Shown piece by piece: positions 9,243 to 18,473 of a stretch of DNA of 64,000 nucleotides. The DNA is taken from NCBI RefSeq assembly GCF_014138435.1, contig NZ_JACJIM010000002.1:682001-746000 (forward strand). The letters run 5' to 3'. Under the pieces are notes generated by a model. The model searched no databases. It was not told the DNA's origin and saw nothing but the letters and a program-made list of their open reading frames with translations. Each line of letters opens with the position of its first letter. Positions within the stretch are counted from its first letter, which is position 1. Source of the stretch: Methylobacterium fujisawaense (GTDB taxonomy: Bacteria > Pseudomonadota > Alphaproteobacteria > Rhizobiales > Beijerinckiaceae). Made by a program: the position numbers and the translations under genes.

Positions 9243-10769
9243 ATGTCGTTTATGCTGCACGATCAAGACATGAAGCCTTCGATAGGCACGGTGTTGCGAT
9301 GCATGTGGAAACATAAGGCATTGATGGTCCTGGCGGTGGGCGCCGGTATTGCCCTGTTTTTATCTGCTTATTTGTTGATCGCACCGGTCTATGAAGCATC
9401 GACATCGCTTCTTGTCAGTCAAGCTTCGGAGAATATTTCCGATGGCAGCCGGAAGCAGCTTGAGTTGATCACCTCTCAAGCTCGAATCGCGGAAAGCGAG
9501 GATGTCGTTCGCGGCGCAATCAATCGCGTGGGGCTCGATAAATTCAAAGGCGTCGGCCAATCCCGCCTTCCCGGATTGGGAGGATGGCTGAGGCAGATCG
9601 TCCATGGCCGGCGTGACACAGAAGGGGCAGTCCCGGAGAACGCTGGGGGTAAGGACCCCGGCATCTCCGATATCGATCTGGTCGCTTCCGTCCTGAGCCG
9701 ACGCCTCACGGTGCGGACTGAACCCAATTCCGAGGTCCTGAAAATCTCGTTTCAATACACGGATCCACGTCTGACGGCGGCGTTCGTGAACGCCGTCGCC
9801 GAATCGTTCATCGAGCGCCAGATCCGTCTCGCCGATACGCCGGGCGCCATCGATTTCTTTCGCGAGCAGAAGAAGCGATTCAACGAAGAAGTGGAGATGC
9901 GCTCCCGACTGTTGGAGCATTTCTCCCGCCGGGAACGAATGTACTCCGTGGAGGATGAGCGAAGCCTGCTTTTGCATCGGGCGAGCGACATTGCGGCGGC
10001 TCTGACGGCGACGCGCAGCTCGCTGGTCGATAAACAGGGGCAAAAAGGGGCGCTCGTCGCACAGCTGCGACTTCTCAAGCCGGTGACACAATCTCCGTTC
10101 GTGTCGAATCTGGTCGAAAATCTCGGCGGTGACGAGAAAGGTCGGTCGCCGTCACGCGGCCCTTCAGAGAACACGGCCGGCGCGGGCGACCCGCCTTTGT
10201 TGATGGTGCGCGTCTATCAGGACTCGATGGTGGCGCTACTGAAGGTCAATTCCGAGATCGCCGGCCTTCTCGATCTCGTCAAGCAGCAGGAGCAGGAGAT
10301 CAGCACCGTCAACCGAGACCTGACGACGCTTGTGAGCAAACAGACCGAATTCGAGAGGCTGAAACGCGATGTCGCTCAGGCGACCTTGAATGCGGAACTC
10401 TACGCGAAGCGGACCACCGAGGAGCAAATCAATGCCGATCTCAGATCGGCAAAGCTGACGAACATCCGTGTGATTCAGTCGGCGACGACTCCGCTCCGAG
10501 CCGTTTTTCCCAACGGGGCTCAATTCCTCGGGCTCGGCGTCGTGTTCGGTCTGATCCTGGGTGCATCGGCGTCCCTGATGCTCGAAATGTACGGCCCGCG
10601 ACCGGTGTCCGACGCGACGGCCCCGGACGCGCCGGCCGCTCCAGGTCGCTTCACCGCAGCACACGCCTCGACACCCGGCGCGCAGGCCAATGAGCTTCTC
10701 CGGAAGGCGTCGGCCTATTTCGCGATGGCCGACCTCAAGCGCCGCGCACGGACGCAGTCAGGATCTTAG
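9243..10769 (+). CDS. Polysaccharide copolymerase / chain-length protein (Wzz/GumC-type)
   Basis: 508 residues. Membrane span 1 covers about residues 26-48, followed by the PVYEASTSLLV motif at the head of Wzz domains. A large periplasmic part holds coiled coil around residues 205-260 and 330-400, and span 2 is near residues 428-448, preceded by the Pro-containing AVFPNGAQF. The 60-residue tail has no Walker motifs, so the tyrosine-kinase (BY-kinase) part of Wzc-like proteins is absent; it may be a separate gene or missing. Its role is to set chain length with the Wzy polymerase and link to export. Start ATG 9243 is weakly supported; ATG 9270 is the alternative. Confidence 0.85.
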   Translation: MSFMLHDQDMKPSIGTVLRCMWKHKALMVLAVGAGIALFLSAYLLIAPVYEASTSLLVSQASENISDGSRKQLELITSQARIAESEDVVRGAINRVGLDKFKGVGQSRLPGLGGWLRQIVHGRRDTEGAVPENAGGKDPGISDIDLVASVLSRRLTVRTEPNSEVLKISFQYTDPRLTAAFVNAVAESFIERQIRLADTPGAIDFFREQKKRFNEEVEMRSRLLEHFSRRERMYSVEDERSLLLHRASDIAAALTATRSSLVDKQGQKGALVAQLRLLKPVTQSPFVSNLVENLGGDEKGRSPSRGPSENTAGAGDPPLLMVRVYQDSMVALLKVNSEIAGLLDLVKQQEQEISTVNRDLTTLVSKQTEFERLKRDVAQATLNAELYAKRTTEEQINADLRSAKLTNIRVIQSATTPLRAVFPNGAQFLGLGVVFGLILGASASLMLEMYGPRPVSDATAPDAPAAPGRFTAAHASTPGAQANELLRKASAYFAMADLKRRARTQSGS

Positions 10770-11121
10770 AGCGCTGCTCAAGCCTGGGTGATGCCGTTGC
10801 CGTGACGGCGACGCTCACTCGGGCCTCTCCGCGAAGATGCCGATGGCCATTCTTGCACGTCGCGCTCCGCGGGCATTCGGTCGCGCATACGCCGCGACCG
10901 CGCGATCTCGGCAGCCTGATCGGACAGGGACGCAACCGGGCCGGAGGAAGAAGCCCGCATCGATCCTGACGACCGAAAACGCGGGGCGAGCGCCCGTTCA
11001 GCGAGGTACGATGCGGCTTCGCATTGGCCATCGGGCGTGAACGCCCGACTTGTCCTGGCCATCCGACACCGTTGCCGAACAGCTGGAGCACATCCGAGGC
11101 ATGCGAGAAACCGAAGTGTGA
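10770..11121. other. Gap between convergent genes
   Basis: 352 GC-rich bases between the 3' ends of the Wzz-like and aminotransferase genes. No convincing gene and no strong terminator hairpin was found by eye. Confidence 0.45.
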
Positions 11122-12279
11122 TCAGAACGCGATCGGTGCAGGCTCGGCGCCCGATAAGCCCGTTGTCGCAATGGAACGCCGCAGGGCCGCGATGACTTCG
11201 TCCTGCTCATCCTCACGCAGGCTCGGGTATAGCGGAAGCGAGAGCGTACCTTCGCCCCAGTGCCAGGAAATGGGAAAACGAAGCTGCGCTTGCGCGGTGC
11301 GGTACAGGCTCAGCGAGGGAACACAGCGATAGTTCACGGTCGCACCGATCCCGGCCTTGCCGAGAGCATTCAAGACGGCATCCCGCGCCCCGCCCGGAAC
11401 GTGGATCGGGAACAGATGCCGCGCCGAGACAGCGTCGGCGTCGATGGTCGGCCATTTGAAGGGCGTGCCCGCGAGTGCAGCCTCATACCGTCTGCAGAGA
11501 CGTTCCCGGATCTGCAGTTGCAGGTCGATCTCAGCGATCTGCGGCTCCAGAAGGACCGCGAGCAAATCCGGGAGGTTGGCCTTCGTCCCCAAGCGGGCGA
11601 TGTCCCAATGGCGGTAGGTGTGCCCCTCGAAACGCCGGGCCGCGCTCGCCGACATGCCGTGTTGAACGGTCTGAGCCAAGGCATCCGCCAGAGCCAAATC
11701 GTTTGTGACGACGGCGCCGCCTTCGCCGCAGGTCACATTCTTGGTCGCGTAGAACGAGAAGATCGCCGCATCGCCGAGCTGGCCCGGACGCCGGCCGTCT
11801 CGCGTGCCTTCGAAGCAGTGCGCCGCGTCTTCGATGATTTTGACCGACTCGGGGATCACGGCCCTGAGCGACGGTATATCCACCATCTGGCCATACAGAT
11901 GAACCGGGATGACGGCTCTGGTCCTCGTGGTCACCGCCTGCCCTGCCTGGGTCAGGTCCATGAGCAACGTTCGCGCATCAACGTCCACGAAAATCGGTGT
12001 CGCTCCAACTTGCCGGACGACATTGGCTGTCGCGGCGAATGTCATGGCAGGAACGATGACCTCGTCGCCCGGTCCGATATCGAGGGCGAGCAAAGTTGCG
12101 ACCGCGCCCTGCGTCCAGCTTGACGTCAGCTTGGCGCTCCCGACCCCGAAGAAGCGGCGCAGCGTCGTTTCGACCTCCTGGCACCGCGGACCGCTCGTGA
12201 GAAAGGGACTCGCGAGAACCGACGCGACACGTTCAGCGTAGCAAGCCGGGAGGGCGTGTCGATAAAATGGGACAGCCAT
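11122..12279 (-). CDS. DegT/DnrJ/EryC1/StrS sugar aminotransferase
   Basis: 385 residues, full family length. The PLP lysine is K180 in SFYATKNVTCGEGG, and the PLP-nitrogen-binding Asp is D151 in IIEDAAH. The N-terminal LTSGPRCQEVE and IGPGDEVIVPAMTFAATAN segments are standard. These enzymes transfer an amino group, usually from glutamate, to a nucleotide-linked keto-sugar, giving amino sugars such as 4-amino-4,6-dideoxyhexoses for surface glycans. In this locus it probably supplies an amino sugar to the repeat unit, which would need a nucleotide-sugar dehydratase from elsewhere. A palindrome lies 62 bases upstream. Confidence 0.9.
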   Translation of the reverse strand: MAVPFYRHALPACYAERVASVLASPFLTSGPRCQEVETTLRRFFGVGSAKLTSSWTQGAVATLLALDIGPGDEVIVPAMTFAATANVVRQVGATPIFVDVDARTLLMDLTQAGQAVTTRTRAVIPVHLYGQMVDIPSLRAVIPESVKIIEDAAHCFEGTRDGRRPGQLGDAAIFSFYATKNVTCGEGGAVVTNDLALADALAQTVQHGMSASAARRFEGHTYRHWDIARLGTKANLPDLLAVLLEPQIAEIDLQLQIRERLCRRYEAALAGTPFKWPTIDADAVSARHLFPIHVPGGARDAVLNALGKAGIGATVNYRCVPSLSLYRTAQAQLRFPISWHWGEGTLSLPLYPSLREDEQDEVIAALRRSIATTGLSGAEPAPIAF

Positions 12280-12902
12280 TCAGCTGACCTCGCTGAAGGA
12301 GGGTTGTTCGGTATCAGTATACACCGTCCGGGCAGTCGGAATACCGCGCGGTATAACAGATCAAGCCGCCCACGAGACGGCCGTCCGATCGTCTGATCTG
12401 CTCTGATGTCTGTCGACGCGACGCGCGTCAGGCTCCCGCGGGCCGACACGGCCGAGGCCGCTTTACGCCTTTGGTCCGGTCGCCAAGGGTCGCGGCCCCC
12501 TGAGCATACGGCGCACCCGCGGCGCAGGGCCCAAACACGCGCCGACTCAATGAAGGCCCCCGTTGCCTGAGCGGTTCCCCGCAGATGCCATCGGGTTTCT
12601 CGCGCGACGCGATCGCTGCTGCCTTGCTCAAGTCCAAGCTGCGGACAGCAGATCCCGATCGCCGTGCCGGCGGGGACGTCGTTGGGACCGGGGGCCGAGC
12701 TCGGCGCCGTCCTCGGTTGCATCGGCTGAGGCGCGACGCGGTCCAGTTCACCGCTCATGAGCGTCGTCGCGATAGGGGTCCGGTGGTCGGCCTTACCGAG
12801 GTGCTGCGCTGGCAAATTACTGTTTACGCTTCTGTAACGATTGACGAGGAGAGTTCGCGATCGGCGTGAGCTGGCGATTGCTCCAAGCGAGGATGCCCAG
12901 AC
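12280..12902. other. Gap without a recognised gene (contains one palindrome)
   Basis: About 620 bases. Apart from the palindrome at 12341-12354, nothing with family resemblance or a persuasive ribosome site was seen on either strand. Confidence 0.45.
12341..12354. promoter_or_regulatory. 14-base palindrome upstream of the aminotransferase gene
   Basis: ATACCGCGCGGTAT is perfectly self-complementary and lies 62-75 bases upstream of the aminotransferase start. It is a candidate operator; no cognate regulator is identified. Confidence 0.35.
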
Positions 12903-13064
12903 ATGGTCTTTATCATCGCCTCGGCTTTCGCAGCGGCTCTCGTTGCGTTCATCTCCACGATCGGCAGCGGCTTGGTTTTCTCGATCCTCGCGGTCTTCAT
13001 CTCTGGCAATTGTGCCGCTCTGCTCGCTGGATGCTGGCTCATGCGCCAGCGGGGCGCGGCTTAA
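12903..13064 (+). CDS. Small two-span membrane protein (53 residues)
   Basis: ATG 12903 is preceded by GCGAGGA with about 9 bases spacing, a good ribosome site. The product starts MVFIIASAFAAALVAF and is nearly all hydrophobic, with two likely spans separated by an S-T-I-G-S-G turn, and ends C-W-L-M-R-Q-R-G-A-A. GC-rich third positions support real coding. It sits alone between polysaccharide genes on the opposite strand. Function unknown; it could be a regulator of a membrane enzyme or simply a small orphan. Confidence 0.5.
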   Translation: MVFIIASAFAAALVAFISTIGSGLVFSILAVFISGNCAALLAGCWLMRQRGAA

Positions 13065-13494
13065 CGGGATCGGTTGCTAGCGAACCGACCGCTCGACCTC
13101 CTGATCGCTCGTGACGCTCAATCCAACCTGGCTGCGCGGCAACGAATCGACCGCCGGTTCCGGGGATAAGCGCGCGGTTCCAGGATCAAGACGACCGCAC
13201 CAGCCGAAGCCGCTCGGACCACCGTTCGACACGACGTTGCCGACACCTCAGCGATCGCGAAATCGCGGCGTCTGGCTCGGGTGAGGCGCAGCATCCCCGG
13301 CCTTCCGGAACGGAGGGCTCCAGGCGGCGCGATTCGGCCTAACCGGCGCGGCTTCGGCGGGTATCGCGCCGCTCCTGCCGACGGACGTGCGCGGCAAGGC
13401 GCGAGGGGATGATCCGCGGATGCGCGACAGTCCATTTTGACGCCGCGCGCGGGAAAGCAGCACATGGGTATGGTCAGCGCTCTCGAAGGAGCAT
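13065..13494. other. Gap without a recognised gene
   Basis: 430 GC-rich bases downstream of the GtrA gene. Only short frames without family resemblance were seen. Confidence 0.45.
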
Positions 13495-13917
13495 TCAGGC
13501 CGTCCTGAAGGTGACCGACTTGTGTCCAACATAGTTGGCGACGGCACCAGCCATGATACCGATCGCGTGCGCGGCAGGCGCCGCGATCTCTGTAAGGCCG
13601 AGCGGCATCAACAGCCCATCGCGTGCAACAATCGCCACCGCCACGGTGACGAGTCCCCCGATCAGATTGACCAGGAGGAACCCCCCGAGTTGCGCGGCAA
13701 GGGATCGCGACGAGCCCGGGAAGACGAAGCTGCGGTAGATCAGGAAGCCAATCACCATGCCGAGCGCGGTCGCTGTGGCGACCGCAAGCGCGAACGGCAT
13801 TACGGTGTTGAACAGGAAACGTGATGCCCAACTCACGCCCGAGGCGAAGCCGCCCGCGAGCAGAAATCGGACGCGCTGGTCGAGGCGGATGAGGTCCTGC
13901 AGGTAGAGCCGCATCAT
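13495..13917 (-). CDS. GtrA-like membrane protein
   Basis: 140 residues from ATG 13917, one base after the stop of the upstream HAD-UbiA gene, so the two are probably translationally coupled. Four membrane spans are visible, with the family landmarks RFLLAGGFASGVSW at the first span, IGFLIYRSFVF between spans 2 and 3, and a C-terminal ANYVGHKSVTF. GtrA proteins are thought to help move polyprenyl-phosphate-linked sugars across the inner membrane or aid their use. Adjacency to a polyprenyl-phosphate transferase supports that role here. The next start, ATG 13914, is an equal alternative. Confidence 0.85.
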   Translation of the reverse strand: MMRLYLQDLIRLDQRVRFLLAGGFASGVSWASRFLFNTVMPFALAVATATALGMVIGFLIYRSFVFPGSSRSLAAQLGGFLLVNLIGGLVTVAVAIVARDGLLMPLGLTEIAAPAAHAIGIMAGAVANYVGHKSVTFRTA

Positions 13918-13918
13918 C

Positions 13919-15493
13919 TCAGACCGAAAAGCCCGCCCAAGCCAGCACGAAGCACATCGCGAGCGCACTGCCGGCCGTCAACGCCAGCCGGTCCGTCAGC
14001 GCGAAGACAACCGGATCATCCTGCAGCGTGCCGCGCTGGCACGCGACCCAGATTCGCCCCAGGATGATCGACAGCGCCAGGGGGAAGCCCCAGAGCCATG
14101 CCACATCGCCATAGAAGGTCTGCTTGAACGCGTCGTCGATCACGTAGAACACCAAGATCAGGAGCGCGGACGTGCCTGCGGCGACACCGGCGGCCAGCAC
14201 GAGGGGCAAATCCACAGCCACGTAGCCGCGTCCGTTGATCTGAGCCGCGCCGCGCGCCGTGGCACGGGCGATCTCTGTGTGGCGCTTCGCCAAGGCCAGT
14301 GAGGTGAACAGGAACATCGAGAACACGAACAGCCACGGCGAGGCGATGGCCTCCACAGCGGCGGTGCCCACCGCCAACCGAATCGTGAAGAGGCTGGCGA
14401 GCGTCAAGGCGTCGAGCAGGACCACCCGCTTGAGATAGAACGAGTAGGCGAGCGTCAGCCCGGTATAGGCTGCCAGCGTGAGAACCACCTTCGGGCCAGC
14501 CAGCGCGCCGAGCAGGAATCCAGCTCCCAGGCCGGCCGGCACGGCGGCGAGGCCGTAGACGATCGGAAACTGGCCGCTGGCGAGAGGACGGTTCTTCTTC
14601 GACCAATGCCGACGATCGTCCGCCACGTCCCAGATGTCGTTGAGGATGTAGGTCGCCGAGGCGATCAGGCAGAGCGCCACGAAGCTGATCGCGAGCGACC
14701 CGAGGGCGGACGGGTCGAGGAAGCGGTTGGCCAGGACTGCGGGCACGAGAACAAGCGCATTCTTGGCCCATTGATGGGACCGCATGCTCTTGAGGAGCAG
14801 GCGACCGTAGGGCGGGCGCCGGAAGACGCCGGCGACGTCGGCTGCTCTGCCGGCCGCGCGCTCCACCCCCGGGGAGGCGCCGACCACGATCGCCTGCCGG
14901 GCGGCATGCCACACCGGCAGATCGGCGCGGCTGTCGCCCGCATAGTCGAAGCCGAGCGGGAAACGGCGGGCGAGCTCAGCCGCTTTGGCGGACCCTTTCA
15001 GATTCGTCTGCCCGTCGCTGGCGATGACGCTGCTGATGAAGGGGAAGCGGCGGGCGATCTGTGAGGCCGTCACATTGTCGGTGGCGGTCGACATGTGGAT
15101 CGGCCGGCCTCCCTTGGCCTCGGCCTCTGCGAAGGCGACCAGCTCGGGGTTTTCCGGCAGCGCCTCGATGTCGAGCGTGACAGCCTGAGCCATGCGCCGC
15201 TTCAGGTGGGCGCGGCCGCCCATGGCCCAGTAGAGCATGCGCAGGACGTTCAGCGGATCGGCCCGCACCAACGCAAGCGCCTTCTCGTAGAGGACATCCG
15301 TCCGCAGGAGCGTTCCGTCGAGATCGAGGATGAGGGGAACCTCGCGAGACCCGAGTTTCGGCCAAGCCGGGTGCCGAACGGCCTCGACCCCCGAAGCGAT
15401 GTGCCCTGACAGCACGGATCCGGCTCCCAAGCTCGGAGACCGGCCATACTGAATGCGGCGGGTGATATCGTGCAGAACAGATCGCATCATCAC
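13919..15493 (-). CDS. HAD phosphatase - UbiA prenyltransferase fusion
   Basis: 524 residues with two parts. Residues about 50-215 are a HAD hydrolase: D57-L-D59-G-T-L-L, and G-D187 S-R-A-D with the conserved spacing. Residues about 230-524 are a UbiA membrane prenyltransferase with eight or nine spans and the first Asp-rich motif N285-D-I-W-D-V-A-D-D. The relatives I would compare it with are decaprenyl-phosphate phosphoribosyltransferases (DPPR synthase), where the attached or partner phosphatase removes the 5-phosphate, giving polyprenyl-phosphoryl-ribose or arabinose donors. Followed at once by GtrA. Three adjacent ATGs (15493, 15490, 15487) make the exact start uncertain. The family is certain; the acceptor and sugar are inferred. 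Confidence 0.88.
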   Translation of the reverse strand: MMMRSVLHDITRRIQYGRSPSLGAGSVLSGHIASGVEAVRHPAWPKLGSREVPLILDLDGTLLRTDVLYEKALALVRADPLNVLRMLYWAMGGRAHLKRRMAQAVTLDIEALPENPELVAFAEAEAKGGRPIHMSTATDNVTASQIARRFPFISSVIASDGQTNLKGSAKAAELARRFPLGFDYAGDSRADLPVWHAARQAIVVGASPGVERAAGRAADVAGVFRRPPYGRLLLKSMRSHQWAKNALVLVPAVLANRFLDPSALGSLAISFVALCLIASATYILNDIWDVADDRRHWSKKNRPLASGQFPIVYGLAAVPAGLGAGFLLGALAGPKVVLTLAAYTGLTLAYSFYLKRVVLLDALTLASLFTIRLAVGTAAVEAIASPWLFVFSMFLFTSLALAKRHTEIARATARGAAQINGRGYVAVDLPLVLAAGVAAGTSALLILVFYVIDDAFKQTFYGDVAWLWGFPLALSIILGRIWVACQRGTLQDDPVVFALTDRLALTAGSALAMCFVLAWAGFSV

Positions 15494-15683
15494 AGACCGA
15501 AAGCTCCGCTACCGATTTAAACAGGGCCACCTCAATCACGACTGCTGAATTGCCGTGATCCATATCCGGCTGGTCAGGTCACGACCGAGATGACAATTTC
15601 CCAGCCGAAGACTCACTGCCGGAGTCGCCACAGCGCCGTTCTTCGGGGCCCCGCGGCGACCGGAGAGGCCGCCATCGCGGGTC

Positions 15684-17987
15684 TCAGCGCAGCGAAAAGC
15701 ATTCTGCGTCCTCTCCGAATGCGTAGGGCTTCGCTTTGCAGTCGGCCGGTTCCCCGACCAGGAAACCGGACCCCATGTAACCCACGTAGACACGGCCGAA
15801 ATGATCGGTGTCGGCGCCGAGAACAGTGACCTGATCCAACCTGCCGACGGGGAAAGCCCCTATCTTCGTCCAATTCTCACCTTCATCAATCGATCGCCAG
15901 AATCCATATTCGCCATTCAGCCGACCGGATAAGAAAATTGTAGGATAACCTGCCTGATTAGGTCGACCAAAAGCGATATCATCCACTTGGCTGATACCGC
16001 GGATCGAGGTCCAGGTTTCCCCGCCGTCGCGGCTGCGCCTCAGGGGCGTCCCCGTTGCGTACGGGATGCCCGACGTGAAGAAGAGCTCGCCCGGTCGACC
16101 TGGCACGGCGCGGAGCTTCGCGGCGTACCCGGTGTTCGGCGCGATCTCACCCTTGAAGACTTGGCGCCAAGTCTCGCCACCGTCGCCCGTCCGCCAAAGC
16201 CCTTGGAGCCGCTGATTCGCCCCCTCCCCGCTGTGAACGAGATAGAAGACGCCGGGCCGCGTGCCGTCCGCCGTGAGTGTCTTCCGCGACAGGTATATGT
16301 GCGGATGTGAGCCCGTGAACGGAAGGGACTCGCCGCTCAGTACCACCCGTCGCCAGCTTCGGCCGAGATCTTTCGTGTAGAACGGAGCGCGGTTATAGGT
16401 CGGCTCCCAGACGATGTTGTTGGTGTCGCCGGCCGAGACCGCGATCGTACCGAACGCCATGCGCCAGGGGTCCTCGGGACGGGTCCCCGGCGGGGTCGGA
16501 AGCGCGGCGAATTTGGTCCAGCTGTCGCCGCCATCCAAGCTGTACCCGGCTAGCACGGCATCGCCGTCTTCCGAGCAGCAGGACGTTCGGGTATCGGACG
16601 CATTCGTCACAACGAATCGCGGATTGGCGGGTGTCAGCGCCACTTGCTGTGCTGCGATCAGCACACGCTCTTTCGGACCATATGTCGTTGAGTACGCCGT
16701 CAAGTCCCGCTTGACGTGAATACCGAAATCCCAGACCGCAAACAGGGGGGCCTGCCCTGGGGCTTGGTTGACGTCGTTCGCGACGAGCTCCTCAATCCCC
16801 CGGGTCTGGCTGACCCACGTCACTGTCCGCGAAGAGTCGGAGAGGTCGGCGTAGAACACGCCCATGCCTGCGCCAGCCCAGAGCCGATCCTTCTTCACAG
16901 GATCGAACATGATACGGCTCATGGCGAAGTAGGACGCATTGCTGACGCGAAGCCATGGCGGGTCGCCGGACCCGACCCGGGACTCATGCGCCAGTCGTGT
17001 CCACAACCGTCCTCCGTCATTCGATCGGAACACCGTCCCGCTTTCATCGATGACGAGGATGCGTGAATCGTCCGGGTCGATCGCCACGGCTGCGAAGGGC
17101 AGGCTTGGCAGGCCTCCGTTGGATGTAAGGCTCTGCCATGCACCCCCGCGATAACGCCAAGCCATTCGTGTCTCGCGATCGACACCGAAGAAGGTCCCGT
17201 CGCGCGCGAAGGCGCCCTGCGTGAGAAGCGACGGCCCGCCCTGCCCGTCGGATGCCAGGCGGGAAAAGCTTCGGCCGCCGTCGGACGAGGCGAAAAGGCC
17301 GTTTCCGGCCGACATCGCCCAGACGCGCCCTGCGACTTGGCCGCCCGGTTTCTCGAACCACGTGATGATGCCGGGGCTCTGATGGCCGTCCTGCGCCGGG
17401 CGTAGATCCATCGCCGGAGGCACGGTCGGGATGCGTGACCACGTCACGCCGCCGTCATCGGTACGCCAGAGACCATCGGCCGGAGTTCCGACGAGCGCAA
17501 CGTCCGGACGCACAGGGTCGACCGAAATGAACGGCCCGTAATTGCGGAACTCGCTATTCGGATCGAAGCCATGCTCGAACGGAGCTGTCGATGAGGCGGC
17601 GAATGACCGCCCTCCATCCCGCGAGGTAAGGACCCTTCCCTTCAGAGCCAGATAGATCCGGCGCGCGTCGGACGGGGCAACGACGACCTCGTACACCCCC
17701 TCGTTGAGTCCGTTCTGAACGTGAAACGTCGACGGCATCGACGCGGCGGTCACCAATTGGATCCACCGATTGGCCGTGTCGCTCCAGATATAAGCTCCGT
17801 ACACATCCGCTCTGACGACGCGCGTCGACCCGCTGGCATCGGATGAGTATCCGGTTATGAATCCACCGCCGCCGATCTTCACCGGCCGCCAGAGATAGGT
17901 CTCCGCACGAGCGACGGGCAGCAGCACGAGCCCCCAAAGCAACAGGGCGAGACCGCGTAAAGACACGGACAGCGACAGGCGCATCAT
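15684..17987 (-). CDS. Secreted GH74-like Asp-box beta-propeller protein
   Basis: 767 residues from ATG 17987, chosen because a signal peptide (MMRLSLSVSLRGLALLLWG, cleavage after V-A-R-A) starts there; longer frames to 18137 exist and no clear ribosome site decides. At least nine Asp-box motifs of the S/T-x-D-G-G-x-T/S-W/F kind are spread along the chain (for example SRDGGRSF, TDDGGVTW, SNDGGRLW, SRDGGETW), as in tandem seven-bladed propellers. RADVYGAYIW (D61) resembles the first catalytic Asp region of GH74 xyloglucanases and AVWDFGIHVK (D420) the second, so it may be a polysaccharide hydrolase rather than a sialidase. In this locus it could trim or release the polymer in the periplasm. 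Substrate unknown. Confidence 0.78.
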   Translation of the reverse strand: MMRLSLSVSLRGLALLLWGLVLLPVARAETYLWRPVKIGGGGFITGYSSDASGSTRVVRADVYGAYIWSDTANRWIQLVTAASMPSTFHVQNGLNEGVYEVVVAPSDARRIYLALKGRVLTSRDGGRSFAASSTAPFEHGFDPNSEFRNYGPFISVDPVRPDVALVGTPADGLWRTDDGGVTWSRIPTVPPAMDLRPAQDGHQSPGIITWFEKPGGQVAGRVWAMSAGNGLFASSDGGRSFSRLASDGQGGPSLLTQGAFARDGTFFGVDRETRMAWRYRGGAWQSLTSNGGLPSLPFAAVAIDPDDSRILVIDESGTVFRSNDGGRLWTRLAHESRVGSGDPPWLRVSNASYFAMSRIMFDPVKKDRLWAGAGMGVFYADLSDSSRTVTWVSQTRGIEELVANDVNQAPGQAPLFAVWDFGIHVKRDLTAYSTTYGPKERVLIAAQQVALTPANPRFVVTNASDTRTSCCSEDGDAVLAGYSLDGGDSWTKFAALPTPPGTRPEDPWRMAFGTIAVSAGDTNNIVWEPTYNRAPFYTKDLGRSWRRVVLSGESLPFTGSHPHIYLSRKTLTADGTRPGVFYLVHSGEGANQRLQGLWRTGDGGETWRQVFKGEIAPNTGYAAKLRAVPGRPGELFFTSGIPYATGTPLRRSRDGGETWTSIRGISQVDDIAFGRPNQAGYPTIFLSGRLNGEYGFWRSIDEGENWTKIGAFPVGRLDQVTVLGADTDHFGRVYVGYMGSGFLVGEPADCKAKPYAFGEDAECFSLR

Positions 17988-18473
17988 CGACGAGCGTCGC
18001 TGATCGAACGGCCGACGAAGCCTCCACATGCAATGCGCGACCGCAGATCGCCCGGTCATCTTCGGGTCCGCAAGACCGAGTTCAGCCAGCATCAACTCAA
18101 CCAACATTGGCTGCAACCATGAACCCTCGTGCAGCAACGGACCGCCAATTGACCCAATCCCGGCACCACACGGGGATTTGCCAGACCTGTCGGTCGCCGG
18201 TCGATCCGCACCCGCTTCTTCCGCAGAGCATCGCGGTGTTCGGCCGCATCGCGAATTGAACCGAAGCGAACAATTGGCCTACCCCTGATTCAGTTATGGT
18301 CAGGACGCCCACAATCAGCCTCGCCTTCCCTTTTTCTCGATCTCCGAACTACGACCTTAATTACTTGAACACAGCCATCGAGACAAAGGCCGAGGTTTTA
18401 AATTCACGTCTTGAGCGAATGAGACATCAAGCCCGAATTTCCCCAAGATCAGCAACCGTGACTTGCCATTTAT
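17988..18473. other. Gap upstream of the GH74-like gene
   Basis: About 485 bases that become AT-rich toward 18290-18420. It should contain the promoter of the GH74-like gene unless the longer start is used. No gene recognised. Confidence 0.45.
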
